From: Clostridiales bacterium
GTDB lineage: Bacteria > Bacillota > Clostridia > Christensenellales > Borkfalkiaceae
Reading direction: 5' to 3'
Assembly (NCBI GenBank): GCA_015055865.1
Contig: SVHK01000013.1
Span: forward strand, 1-38,426
Length of the DNA: 38,426 nt
Positions 14,736-22,279 of the stretch are shown one piece after another. The first letter of the stretch is position 1. Every line of letters begins with the position of its first letter. Below the pieces are notes generated by a model, which saw nothing but the letters and a program-made list of their open reading frames with translations, did no database searches and was not told where the DNA came from. Both the position numbers and the translations under genes were made by a program.

Positions 14736-15716
14736 ATGGAAGAAGAAAAGAAAATTCAACCCCAAAACAACGGACAAAACCCCAACCAATCCGCGCAAGG
14801 CGGTCGTAAACGCCGTCGTCATAAGAAAAAAGGGCACGGTGGTAACGGTGGTAACGTTGGGAATGCGAATAACGGCGGTCAAGCGGCGGCGAATCCTGCG
14901 AACAACGTAAAGAAACAGGAAAAGTCGGAGAAACAACCCGTTCAAAACAATCAGAACGCTCAAAACGCCCAAAATTCAAACAAGGGCAACCATCAACAAA
15001 AGCAAAAACAAAAAAATCAACCGCAAAACCAATCGCAAAACAATAATAACGCCAACAATAACAATAATAACAACAATAACAACGCGAAAAAGCAACAAGA
15101 GAACCGCAAGGACACTTACGTTTATCAGTTGGACGGAAATTTGTATATCAATTTGACGAACAAATGCTCGAACGGTTGCGATTTTTGCGTACGAAACGAA
15201 CGGACGAGTTATTTTGGGCATTATTTATGGCTCAACAACGGCGAACCGACGACGGAAAAAGTTATTTCCGCGTGCAACGGGTTAGGGGATTTGACTCGGT
15301 TTAAGGAAGCGGTGTTTTGTGGATTTGGCGAGCCGACCTATCGTATGGAGCAAATGCTTGCGCTTTGCGATTATTTCCACGAAAAAGGGTTAAAGACGCG
15401 ATTGAACACGAACGGGCAAGGCTCTCTTATCAATAAACGGGATATTATCCCCGAAATGAAAGGAAAAATCGATAAAATCAGCATTTCGTTGAACGCGTCT
15501 TGCGCCGAAAAATATCAAAAAATTTGCCGTTCTCAATTCGGTGAAAACGGGTTTGGCGCAATGATAGAGTTTGCAAAATCCTGCAAGCGCGCAGGGTTAG
15601 AATGTCGTTTCACGCTCGTCGATTACGTTGGCGAAGAAGAAGTCGAGCTTTGCAAAAAACTCGCGCAGAGCGTGAACGTGCCGTTGTACGTTCGTAAGTA
15701 TATTAGTGACTGTTAA
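14736..15716 (+). CDS. TatD-associated radical SAM protein with an Asn/Gln-rich basic N-terminal tail
   Basis: The C-terminal ~200 residues are a radical SAM domain. The iron-sulfur motif is CSNGCDFC (CX3CX2C, about residues 145-152), followed by FCGFGEPTYR (SAM-binding GGE-like) and KTRLNTNGQGSL. This matches the radical SAM family known to sit beside tatD; its substrate is unknown. Residues 1-125 are low complexity: basic GGRKRRRHKKKGHGG, then Gly/Asn repeats, then long Gln/Asn runs including a block of ten Asn. Most relatives I recall lack such a tail; it looks like a disordered nucleic-acid-binding or condensate-forming segment. There is no membrane segment. The gene starts one base after tatD and ends at repeat copy C. 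Confidence 0.9.
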   Translation: MEEEKKIQPQNNGQNPNQSAQGGRKRRRHKKKGHGGNGGNVGNANNGGQAAANPANNVKKQEKSEKQPVQNNQNAQNAQNSNKGNHQQKQKQKNQPQNQSQNNNNANNNNNNNNNNAKKQQENRKDTYVYQLDGNLYINLTNKCSNGCDFCVRNERTSYFGHYLWLNNGEPTTEKVISACNGLGDLTRFKEAVFCGFGEPTYRMEQMLALCDYFHEKGLKTRLNTNGQGSLINKRDIIPEMKGKIDKISISLNASCAEKYQKICRSQFGENGFGAMIEFAKSCKRAGLECRFTLVDYVGEEEVELCKKLAQSVNVPLYVRKYISDC

Positions 15717-15717
15717 G

Positions 15718-16011
15718 AAACGCTTGACGTTATATACTTCGCATTTCTTCGTCGCAACTGCGTGCGTTTTGGTCGCGTACGGATTAGTACGCTCCCTGCA
15801 ACGTACTCGTTGCTCCTTGAACTGCTCGTATCTAACGCCAAGCAAAGACTTGGTCGGTTATGAGTACAAACAACCAAACCGAAAAAGAAAGATAGAAAGA
15901 CTTGATGCAACGGGACGTTGCGCTCGGTTCTCCGCGTTTTAACGGTGGTCAGTTTTGTTTCAAACGAGCGATAACAAAAGATGGAAAAAAATCGATGCAA
16001 CGGGACGTTGC
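15718..16011 (+). repeat. Dispersed structured repeat, copy C, with a second 3' module
   Basis: The main unit (15718-15922) is almost identical to copy A in its 5' half: closing repeat 15722-15737 with 15828-15843, GCAAC/GTTGC, and hairpin GCGTAC-GGATTA-GTACGC. Its 3' module is of the CAAAGACTTGGT type and ends in GCAACG-GGA-CGTTGC. A second, diverged 3' module occupies about 15943-16011 and ends in the same GCAACGGGACGTTGC hairpin. The element begins 2 bp after the radical SAM stop and ends 17 bp before the ksgA start. Confidence 0.85.
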
Positions 16012-16028
16012 TTGCGTAAGGATAAATT

Positions 16029-16868
16029 ATGAGTGAATTAAAAGACGTACTCGTCAAGCACGGGTTTCGTTTCAAAAAACAATTTGGACAAAATTTCATA
16101 TCCGACGGCAATCTTCTTGCTTCCATCGTTTCGGCGTCGGGGGTAACGAAAGATACCACTGTCGTGGAAATAGGTTGCGGAGCAGGTACGCTTACGCGCG
16201 CGCTTGCCGAGCAAGCGAAGAAAGTTTACGCGTTCGACATCGACACCGAGCTTCAACCCGTCTTAGCGGAAACGCTTGCAGGGCTGGAGAACGTCGAAGT
16301 CATTTTTCGTGATTTTAACAAAATAAATTTAAAAGAATTTGAAAAAGAAATCGGGGAATATTTAGTCGTTGCAAACTTGCCGTATTATATCACGACTCCG
16401 CTCGTTACCAAGCTTTTAGAAGAAAGCGAAAAAGTGCAGGGCTTGTCCATTATGGTACAAGAAGAAGTGGCGGAGCGGTTTTGCGCGAAAGAAAATACGC
16501 CCGAATACGGCTCGATTACCGTCGCTATCGCGTTAAAGGGTACGGCGAAAATCGTAAAAAGGGTATCTCGCAACTTATTCTACCCCCGTCCCAACGTGGA
16601 TTCCGCCGTCGTCAAAATTGATTTTGAACGGGGCAGGGTAGCGGTGAAAGACGAAAAGGCGTATCGCCAAACGGTAAAATGCGCGTTTTTGAATAGACGA
16701 AAAACGTTGGAAAATAATCTCGTCAATTTCTTTAAAATCACACGCGAACAAGCCAAAGAAGTCTTGCAAAAAGCAGGGATTGACGAAAAGGCGCGTGGAG
16801 AAACCCTTTCTCCGCAAGTTTTTGCCGTGCTCTCCGACGCGCTTTTGGAATTAGGCGTGATAAAATAA
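16029..16868 (+). CDS. rsmA: 16S rRNA dimethyladenosine transferase (RsmA/KsgA)
   Basis: RsmA dimethylates two adjacent adenines in the 3' terminal hairpin of 16S rRNA during small-subunit maturation. The 279-aa protein shows the full family pattern: FRFKKQFGQNFISDGNLL, the SAM loop VVEIGCGAGTLTRALAE (about 43-59), the acidic strand YAFDID, the catalytic NLPYYITTPL (IV motif), and the C-terminal NRRKTLENNL. The ATG follows AAGGATAAATT. It lies after tatD and the radical SAM gene, the usual Firmicute metG-tatD-ksgA order, here with repeat copy C inserted in the leader. Confidence 0.97.
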   Translation: MSELKDVLVKHGFRFKKQFGQNFISDGNLLASIVSASGVTKDTTVVEIGCGAGTLTRALAEQAKKVYAFDIDTELQPVLAETLAGLENVEVIFRDFNKINLKEFEKEIGEYLVVANLPYYITTPLVTKLLEESEKVQGLSIMVQEEVAERFCAKENTPEYGSITVAIALKGTAKIVKRVSRNLFYPRPNVDSAVVKIDFERGRVAVKDEKAYRQTVKCAFLNRRKTLENNLVNFFKITREQAKEVLQKAGIDEKARGETLSPQVFAVLSDALLELGVIK

Positions 16869-16881
16869 TAAGACGGAAAAT

Positions 16882-16922
16882 AAACGGGCTACGGTTCAAT
16901 TTTAGAACCGTAGCCCGTTTTT
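16882..16922. terminator. Bidirectional terminator between ksgA and the CDF transporter
   Basis: A perfect 16-bp stem (16882-16897 with 16905-16920) with a 7-nt loop has a T tail on the plus strand and poly-A before it, so it serves both convergent genes. Confidence 0.9.
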
Positions 16923-16944
16923 AAATAATCGATATTTTGTTAAT

Positions 16945-18111
16945 TTATACGAACGGGTGTTCCGCTTTGATGACGGCAAAGCAATTTTCGTTGCGTTCTT
17001 TGATTTTTTCCGCAACCGTTTTGGCGGCGGTTTCGTCGTCCATTTTACAATCGACGGGGATTACTAAATCAAAGATAACGTTGACGTATTTATCCCCTTT
17101 CGTCATTCTGAAATCGTGCAAAGTAAAGCTTTCGTCAATTTCTTTTATACAATCGATTGCAAACGCGCGCATAGCGTTTACTTCTTCGTCGTTGACTTCA
17201 ATCGGGTCGAGATGAACGGTTACGATAGCGTTAAATTCTTTGTGCATATCCCGTTCAAGTTTGTCGATAATCTCGTGCGCGAGATTGACGTTGTAGTCGG
17301 ACGGAATTTCCGCGTGGAAAGACATAATTTGTCTACCGGGACCGTAGTCGTGTACCATTACGTCGTGAATCCCGACGATTTCGGGGTAGTTTTTTACGAA
17401 CGCGTAAATACTTTCGATAAATTCGGGAGTAGGGGGGGTTCCGAGCAATAAATCAATCGTTTCTTTTGCCGATTTAATGCCTGCGTAGAGAATCAAGCCT
17501 GCGACGACTAACCCTGCGACGCCGTCCACCGAAACGCCGAACGTTTTGGAAAGGAACGCGGAAACGAGTACGAGCGAAGTCGCTCCGCAGTCGGAAACGC
17601 TATCCGTTGCCGCCGCTTTGATAGCGGACGAGTTTATCGTTTTGCCTATTTTCCGATAGAAGAAAAATAGCCAAAGTTTCACAAAAATCGCTCCGCCTAA
17701 AAGTAGATACGAGAGAAGTGAAACGCTGGGAATCACGGGGGTAATGATTTTTCCAATCGAGCCGGTTAAAAGTTCGAACCCAACGAGAATAATCAAAACG
17801 TCCACGATAAATCCGGTAACGTATTCCATTCTGCCGTGCCCTAAAGGGTGTTCCTTATCAACGTGTTTGGACGAAAGGCGGAAACCGAGCATCGTGATGA
17901 GCGACGAGCCCGCGTCGGAAACGTTGTTGAACGCGTCCGCGATAATTGCGACGGACGAAGATAAAATCCCGACGATAAGTTTTACTAAAAACAGTAAAAA
18001 ATTGACAATAATACCCGTGATACCCGATAAAGTCGCGTACCTGCCCCGAACGGTCGGGTCGGAAACGTTTTGGTTGTCTTTGATAAAAGTTTTAATTAAA
18101 AAATTAGTCAT
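16945..18111 (-). CDS. Cation diffusion facilitator (CDF) family transporter
   Basis: CDF proteins export divalent metals (Zn, Mn, Fe, Co) in exchange for protons. The 388-aa protein starts MTNFLIKTFIKDNQN, has about six transmembrane helices (residues ~30-210), and the metal site motif ADAFNNVSDAGSSLI in helix 2 and a matching SDCGATSLVL-type site (AATDSVSDCG) in helix 5. The loop DKEHPLGHGRMEY is diagnostic. The C-terminal cytoplasmic domain (about 215-388) includes HDVMVHDYGPGRQIMSFHAEIP. It has a promoter with a palindrome at its start site, which suggests metal-responsive control. The metal cannot be fixed from sequence alone; the D-D pattern with Asn is seen in Mn/Fe-type members. Confidence 0.95.
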   Translation of the reverse strand: MTNFLIKTFIKDNQNVSDPTVRGRYATLSGITGIIVNFLLFLVKLIVGILSSSVAIIADAFNNVSDAGSSLITMLGFRLSSKHVDKEHPLGHGRMEYVTGFIVDVLIILVGFELLTGSIGKIITPVIPSVSLLSYLLLGGAIFVKLWLFFFYRKIGKTINSSAIKAAATDSVSDCGATSLVLVSAFLSKTFGVSVDGVAGLVVAGLILYAGIKSAKETIDLLLGTPPTPEFIESIYAFVKNYPEIVGIHDVMVHDYGPGRQIMSFHAEIPSDYNVNLAHEIIDKLERDMHKEFNAIVTVHLDPIEVNDEEVNAMRAFAIDCIKEIDESFTLHDFRMTKGDKYVNVIFDLVIPVDCKMDDETAAKTVAEKIKERNENCFAVIKAEHPFV

Positions 18112-18135
18112 ACGTTTAAAAAATATTATATATTT

Positions 18136-18187
18136 TTGACAAATATGTCAATACTTTAATTATAATTAAAAGTTTTAACGTTGTCAA
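18136..18187 (-). promoter_or_regulatory. CDF gene promoter with a palindromic operator-like site
   Basis: On the minus strand TTGACA (18187-18182) and TATAAT (18164-18159) have a 17-bp spacer. Just downstream, covering the start site, is the perfect palindrome TTGACA-AATA-TGTCAA (18136-18151). Its position fits a repressor site, for example for a metal sensor. The binding protein is unknown. Confidence 0.75.
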
Positions 18188-18234
18188 GAAAAACGCTTTA
18201 GCGATTTAAAAAAGTTTTATAGCCTAAAAAGCGT

Positions 18235-18264
18235 TTGACAACCGTTTTTTAATTGTGGTACAAT
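18235..18264 (+). promoter_or_regulatory. Sigma-A promoter of the CaCA antiporter gene
   Basis: TTGACA (18235-18240) and TACAAT (18259-18264) have an 18-bp spacer; the start codon is 36 bp further. Confidence 0.8.
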
Positions 18265-18299
18265 AAACGATAGTTTAAAATAAATTTCAGGAGCAAATT

Positions 18300-19313
18300 A
18301 TGGAAATTTGGCTTGCAATACTATTGCTTATATTAGGGTTCGTAGGGCTTGTTAAAGGCGCGGATTGGTTCGTTGACGGCGCGGCGGGAATTGCGAAAAA
18401 ATTACGCGTTCCGCAACTCATTATCGGTCTTACCATCGTGTCGTTCGGTACGAGCGCACCCGAGCTCGCTACGTCGATTATTTCTTCGGCGCAAGGTAGC
18501 GCGGATATTGCGGTGGGCAACATAATCGGGAGCAACATTACCAACGTTTTGCTTATTTTAGGCCTTTCCGCCGTCATTTGTCCGCTTATCGTGCAAAAAA
18601 GCACCCTTAAAATAGATTTCCCCGTACTCATCGGCTCGTCCGTCTTATTGCTTTGTTTAGGCGCGTTCGATAACCGATTGGGCCGTTTTGACGGTTGGCT
18701 TATGTTTATCTTGTCGCTTGCGTATATGCTCTTTTTGATATGGTACGCTATCCGCGAAAGCAAAAAGGAGAGTACCGTGTCCGAGCTTAACGAACACGAA
18801 GTCCTTACGGAAACGGACGACGCCCCCAAGAGTGGGTTCTCCGCTTGGCTTGAAATAATGAAAGAAAAGACTTGGTTTTTGTGTGTAATGACTTTAGTCG
18901 GTCTTGCATTGGTCGTTGTGGGCGCGTTGTACGGAGTAATCCCCGGCGCGACGGCGATTGCTGAAAAAGTGGGCGTTTCGGAAAAGATAATCGGTCTTAC
19001 CATCGTTGCAATCGGGACTTCGTTGCCCGAACTCGTAACCTGCGTTATCGCGTCGAAAAAGGGCGAAACGGATATCGCCGTAGGCGACATCGTCGGAAGC
19101 AACGTATTTAATATTTTGCGTACGTTGGGGCTTTCTGCGTTGATTATGCCGTTGCCGTTCGAACCTTCGTTCGTCGTGGACGGATTGATTGCGCTCGGCG
19201 CGGTGCTTTTGCTTGCCGGAATGGGGTACGCAAAGGGGAATAAAATCCGTCGTTGGGGCGGTGTCGTGATGCTCTTAAGTTTCGTAGCGTATTACGTTTA
19301 TTTGTTTATCTAA
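18300..19313 (+). CDS. Calcium/sodium antiporter, CaCA family (YrbG type)
   Basis: The 337-aa membrane protein has ten hydrophobic segments in two inverted halves. Each half carries the ion-binding alpha repeat: GTSAPELATSIISSAQG with GNIIGSNITNVLL in the first, and GTSLPELVTCVIASKKG with GDIVGSNVFNIL in the second. This is the CaCA (Na+/Ca2+ exchanger) signature. The central loop (about residues 155-185, KESTVSELNEHEVLTETDDA) is acidic and cytoplasmic. AGGAG precedes the ATG. It is divergent from the CDF exporter; both handle divalent cations, but they have separate promoters. Confidence 0.95.
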   Translation: MEIWLAILLLILGFVGLVKGADWFVDGAAGIAKKLRVPQLIIGLTIVSFGTSAPELATSIISSAQGSADIAVGNIIGSNITNVLLILGLSAVICPLIVQKSTLKIDFPVLIGSSVLLLCLGAFDNRLGRFDGWLMFILSLAYMLFLIWYAIRESKKESTVSELNEHEVLTETDDAPKSGFSAWLEIMKEKTWFLCVMTLVGLALVVVGALYGVIPGATAIAEKVGVSEKIIGLTIVAIGTSLPELVTCVIASKKGETDIAVGDIVGSNVFNILRTLGLSALIMPLPFEPSFVVDGLIALGAVLLLAGMGYAKGNKIRRWGGVVMLLSFVAYYVYLFI

Positions 19314-19368
19314 TCGAATTATTTAACCAAAAAAGATAAAAAATATGTATAAACGAACGTAAAAACGC

Positions 19369-19397
19369 TTGCCAAAGGTAAAAAAATCGTATATAAT
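19369..19397 (+). promoter_or_regulatory. Sigma-A promoter of rplS
   Basis: TTGCCA (19369-19374) and TATAAT (19392-19397) have a 17-bp spacer and start a leader of about 100 nt. Confidence 0.75.
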
Positions 19398-19403
19398 AAA
19401 GTT

Positions 19404-19500
19404 CGACTTCGAGCGTTCCGCTAACTTTTTTGTAATTTGGGCGTGGCGAGGAGCTACGCAGCGAGTTATGAACGTTTCGTAAATAACGGAGGTAAAGTCA
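19404..19500 (+). promoter_or_regulatory. Structured rplS leader, possible ribosomal protein autoregulation
   Basis: The leader can form GCGTGG/CTACGC (19441-19446 with 19454-19459) and GTTAT/ATAAC (19465-19469 with 19482-19487, adjoining the GGAGG site). L19 leaders are known as autoregulatory elements in Firmicutes; I cannot confirm a match to that consensus by eye. Confidence 0.4.
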
Positions 19501-19502
19501 AA

Positions 19503-19847
19503 ATGAAAGGATTGATTGAAGCTATCAACGCAGAAAACCTTAAATCGGAAGTTCCCCAATTTAACGTTGGTGATACCGTTAAAGTAGGTTTCAAAATCAT
19601 CGAAGGTGGCAAGGAAAGAGTACAAAACTTTGAAGGCGTCGTTATCGCGAAGAGAAACGGCGGTATCTCTGAAACTTTTACCGTTCGCCACATTTCCTAC
19701 GGCGTTGGCGTAGAAAAGACCTATCCCATCCACTCGCCCAAAATCACGGCGATTACGGTTGTTAGAAAGGGTAAGGTTAGAAGAGCTAAGCTCTACTATT
19801 TGCGCGCTCGTACCGGTAAAGCTGCTAAAGTTAAAGAAAGAATCTAA
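19503..19847 (+). CDS. rplS: 50S ribosomal protein L19
   Basis: L19 lies at the 30S-50S interface. The start is placed at the ATG at 19503 ([20 protein letters not shown]) since the family begins here and ACGGAGG lies 10 nt upstream; an in-frame ATG at 19437 would only add leader sequence. The 114-aa product shows the whole family pattern: [68 protein letters not shown]. It is monocistronic here, without the usual rimM-trmD neighbours. Confidence 0.98.
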   Translation: MKGLIEAINAENLKSEVPQFNVGDTVKVGFKIIEGGKERVQNFEGVVIAKRNGGISETFTVRHISYGVGVEKTYPIHSPKITAITVVRKGKVRRAKLYYLRARTGKAAKVKERI

Positions 19848-19868
19848 GCAGTTCGGAAAACAAAACAG

Positions 19869-19920
19869 AAAAAGAAATAGTGTTTGCCCAAAGTCAACGG
19901 CGAGCACTATTTTTCTTTTT
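19869..19920 (+). terminator. Terminator of rplS
   Basis: The stem AAATAGTG/CACTATTT, extended inward by TTGCC/GGCGA, is followed by TTTTTCTTTTT. It lies about 25 nt after the stop. Confidence 0.8.
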
Positions 19921-19921
19921 A

Positions 19922-20330
19922 GCGCTTGGCGTTATATACTTCGCATTTCTTCGTCGCAACTTGCGTTTCCCTAGCTCGTTTACGGATAGTAAACTCCCGT
20001 CGGGAATCCGCGTTGCTCCTTGAACTGCTTGTATCTAACGCCAAGCACGAGTTTAATAGGTTGACGAGAAGGCAACACCCAAGCGTAGAGGAAAGATAGA
20101 AAGACTCGATACAACGGGACGTTGTTGCTCGTATCTAACGCCAAGCACGAGTTTAATAGGTTGACGAGAAAGCAACACTCAAGCGTAGCGGAAGGATGGA
20201 AAAACTCGATACAACGGGACGTTGTTGCTCGTATCTAACGCCAAGCAAAGACTTGGTTGGGTGACGAGAAGGCAACACCCAAGCGTAGCGGAAGGATAGA
20301 AAAACTCGATACAACGGGACGTTGTTGCAA
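19922..20330 (+). repeat. Dispersed structured repeat, copy D, with three 100-bp tandem units
   Basis: The 5' module is closed by a 16-nt inverted repeat (19924-19939 with 20031-20046, one mismatch). Nested helices are GCAAC/GTTGC (19956-19960, 20012-20016), TTCCC/GGGAA (19967-19971, 20002-20006) and GTTTAC-GGATA-GTAAAC (19978-19994). From 20031 the 3' module is repeated three times with an exact 100-bp period (20031-20130, 20131-20230, 20231-20330). Each unit runs GTATCTAACGCCAAGC to ACAACGGGACGTTGT. Units 1 and 2 share CACGAGTTTAATAGG; unit 3 has CAAAGACTTGGTTGG as in copy C. Confidence 0.9.
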
Positions 20331-20346
20331 CTAAATAAAAAATATT

Positions 20347-20388
20347 AAAAAAGTCACTCTAATCAGTTTACTTTTTTGACTTTTTTAT
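20347..20388 (+). terminator. Possible terminator after repeat copy D
   Basis: AAAAAAGTCA (20347-20356) can pair with TGACTTTTTT (20377-20386) around a 20-nt loop and ends in T. The long loop makes it weak; the 3' arm also overlaps the likely -35 of yifB. Confidence 0.4.
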
Positions 20389-20403
20389 GTAAAATAATAT
20401 AAA
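20376..20403 (+). promoter_or_regulatory. Probable promoter of the yifB-dprA operon
   Basis: TTGACT (20376-20381) and TATAAA (20398-20403) have a 16-bp spacer. The leader has a CCCC/GGGG hairpin (20439-20452) before TAGGAG. Confidence 0.55.
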
Positions 20404-20465
20404 AGGCGGGTTTTGCCATATTATAAGGAAGTAAATTCCCCCCTGACGGGGAAGTAGGAGCAAAA

Positions 20466-22004
20466 ATGATTGCAAAAGTACAAAGCTATGCTTTATCGGG
20501 TTTAGAAGGGGTCGCGGTGACCGTAGAAACGGATATTTCGCGCGGTTTGCCGTCTTACGATATGGTCGGATTACCCGACGTCGCCGTCAAAGAATCCAAA
20601 GAACGGGTGAAAAGTGCGGTTCGCAACAGTATGTATGAATTTCCTGCGCACAGAATTACCGTCAACTTCGCGCCTGCGTCCGTGAAAAAGGAAGGCTCGG
20701 CGTTCGACTTGCCCGTTGCGATTAGCTTATTGCTCGCGCACGGTACGTTGGAAGCGAAAGTCGGGGATACGGTATTTATGGGCGAACTTGCTTTAAACGG
20801 CGATTTGCGTGGCGTTACGGGCGTGTTGCCTGCGATTATTTCCGCGCGCGATAAAGGGTTTAAAACGTTTATCGTCCCCAAAGCGAACGAAAAAGAAGCG
20901 TCGTTCGTGCACGGCGTCGAAGTGTATTCGGCAAAATCCTTAAAAGAAGTAGTCGACCATTTGTCGGGGTTATCCCCCTTGCCCGTCGTAGAAAAGACGG
21001 CGTTCGCGATAAACGAGAGCGAAAAAACGAGCTCGAAAGATTTGGCGTTCGTTAAGGGTCAACCGCTGGCAAAACGCGCGCTTGAAGTGGCGGTGGCAGG
21101 CGGTCATAACATTTTATTCGTAGGCCCGCCGGGAAGCGGTAAGACGATGCTTGCGCGCGCCATACCGTCGGTAATGCCCGATATGTCTTTCGACGAAGCG
21201 CTTGAAATTACCAAAATTCACTCCGTAGCAGGGGTGCTCGGCGACGACGGAATCGTGTCCGTTCGACCCTTTAGAAGTCCGCATCATACCGCAACGACCG
21301 TTTCGCTTTGCGGTGGCGGAAACAAAGTCGTGCATCCGGGCGAAATCAGTTTGGCGCACGGTGGCGTACTCTTTTTAGACGAGTTGCCCGAATATAAGCG
21401 TTCGAGCTTGGAAGCGATGCGCCAACCCTTAGAAGACGGCGTCATTACCATTTCCCGTTCGGGCGGTACGGTTACTTATCCGGCGTCCTTTATGCTTTGC
21501 GCGAGTATGAATCCTTGTCCTTGCGGAAATTACGGGAGCAAAAAACGCCGTTGCGTATGCACGCCTAACGATATTAGAAAATACCGCGCGAAAATTTCAG
21601 GCCCGTTGCTTGATAGAATTGATATTCAAGTGGAAGTGGACGGCGTGGAATACGAGCATTTGGTTTCCGAGAACTTGGAAGAGAGTAGCGCGGAAGTCAA
21701 AAAACGCGCGGACAAAGCGCGCGCAATCCAACGCGAACGCTATCAAGATTCGGGGATAAAAACCAACGCCGAAATGGGCGAAAAGGAACTTCGCGCCTAT
21801 TGTAAACTGACCTTAGAAAGCGAACAGGTGTTACGCGAAGCGTTCGACAGATTAAAATTATCCGCGCGGGCGCGGAACAGAATTTTAAAAGTGGCGCGAA
21901 CGATTGCGGATTTGGACTATTCGGAAAACGTTACGTCCGAGCATTTATACGAAGCGATTTCCTATCGTACTTACGGCGCGGAAGCGCCCGACGATTTACT
22001 CTAA
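20466..22004 (+). CDS. yifB: YifB/ComM family Mg-chelatase-like AAA+ ATPase
   Basis: The 512-aa protein belongs to the ComM/YifB family; ComM acts as a DNA-branch-migration helicase in natural transformation. The N-terminal ChlI-like domain (about 20-140) begins MIAKVQSYALSGLEGVAVTVE with GLPDVAVKESKERV. The AAA domain has Walker A GPPGSGKTMLARAIP (about 218-232) and Walker B GVLFLDELPEYKR. A Cys-rich insert (NPCPCGNYGSKKRRCVC) and the C-terminal Mg_chelatase_C helices (ARARNRILKVARTIADLD) complete it. It starts a tight run with DUF1294 and dprA, so a role in handling incoming single-stranded DNA is a reasonable inference. Confidence 0.96.
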   Translation: MIAKVQSYALSGLEGVAVTVETDISRGLPSYDMVGLPDVAVKESKERVKSAVRNSMYEFPAHRITVNFAPASVKKEGSAFDLPVAISLLLAHGTLEAKVGDTVFMGELALNGDLRGVTGVLPAIISARDKGFKTFIVPKANEKEASFVHGVEVYSAKSLKEVVDHLSGLSPLPVVEKTAFAINESEKTSSKDLAFVKGQPLAKRALEVAVAGGHNILFVGPPGSGKTMLARAIPSVMPDMSFDEALEITKIHSVAGVLGDDGIVSVRPFRSPHHTATTVSLCGGGNKVVHPGEISLAHGGVLFLDELPEYKRSSLEAMRQPLEDGVITISRSGGTVTYPASFMLCASMNPCPCGNYGSKKRRCVCTPNDIRKYRAKISGPLLDRIDIQVEVDGVEYEHLVSENLEESSAEVKKRADKARAIQRERYQDSGIKTNAEMGEKELRAYCKLTLESEQVLREAFDRLKLSARARNRILKVARTIADLDYSENVTSEHLYEAISYRTYGAEAPDDLL

Positions 22005-22261
22005 TGGAAATTTTGTCGGCAATTTTTTTAACGCTCTCCGCGATTACGTTTTTTCTGTACGTTATCGATAAACGCAAAGCCCAAAACGGCGGGTGGCGAA
22101 TCCGTGAAAAGACGTTGTTGCTTTTTTCCGTTTTAGGCGGAGCGCTCGGCGGACTTTTCGCGATGTCGCTCGTTCGGCACAAAACGAAAAAATGGTATTT
22201 TTGGTTCGTCAACTTGTTGGGGTTGTTTTTACATTTAACCGTCTTATATTTAGCGTTGTAA
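22004..22261 (+). CDS. DUF1294 family small membrane protein (85 aa)
   Basis: The gene overlaps the yifB stop by one base (TAATG). The family pattern is clear: FFLYVIDKRKAQNGGWRIREKTLL, then GGALGGLFAMSLVRHKTKKWYFWFVN. Three hydrophobic segments are present (residues ~1-20, 38-56, 65-85). DUF1294 proteins are small inner-membrane proteins of unknown function. Translational coupling to yifB and position before dprA are notable, but may only reflect operon packing. Confidence 0.9.
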   Translation: MEILSAIFLTLSAITFFLYVIDKRKAQNGGWRIREKTLLLFSVLGGALGGLFAMSLVRHKTKKWYFWFVNLLGLFLHLTVLYLAL

Positions 22262-22279
22262 GGGGATAAGGAGAAAGGA

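Noticed and set aside
14976-15221. 81-aa hydrophobic minus-strand ORF
   Set aside because: It is the reverse complement of the Asn/Gln codon runs of the radical SAM gene, which read as Ile/Val/Leu; no start signals.
20031-20330. CRISPR-like array
   Set aside because: Units are contiguous 100-bp repeats with no variable spacers, and no cas genes are nearby.
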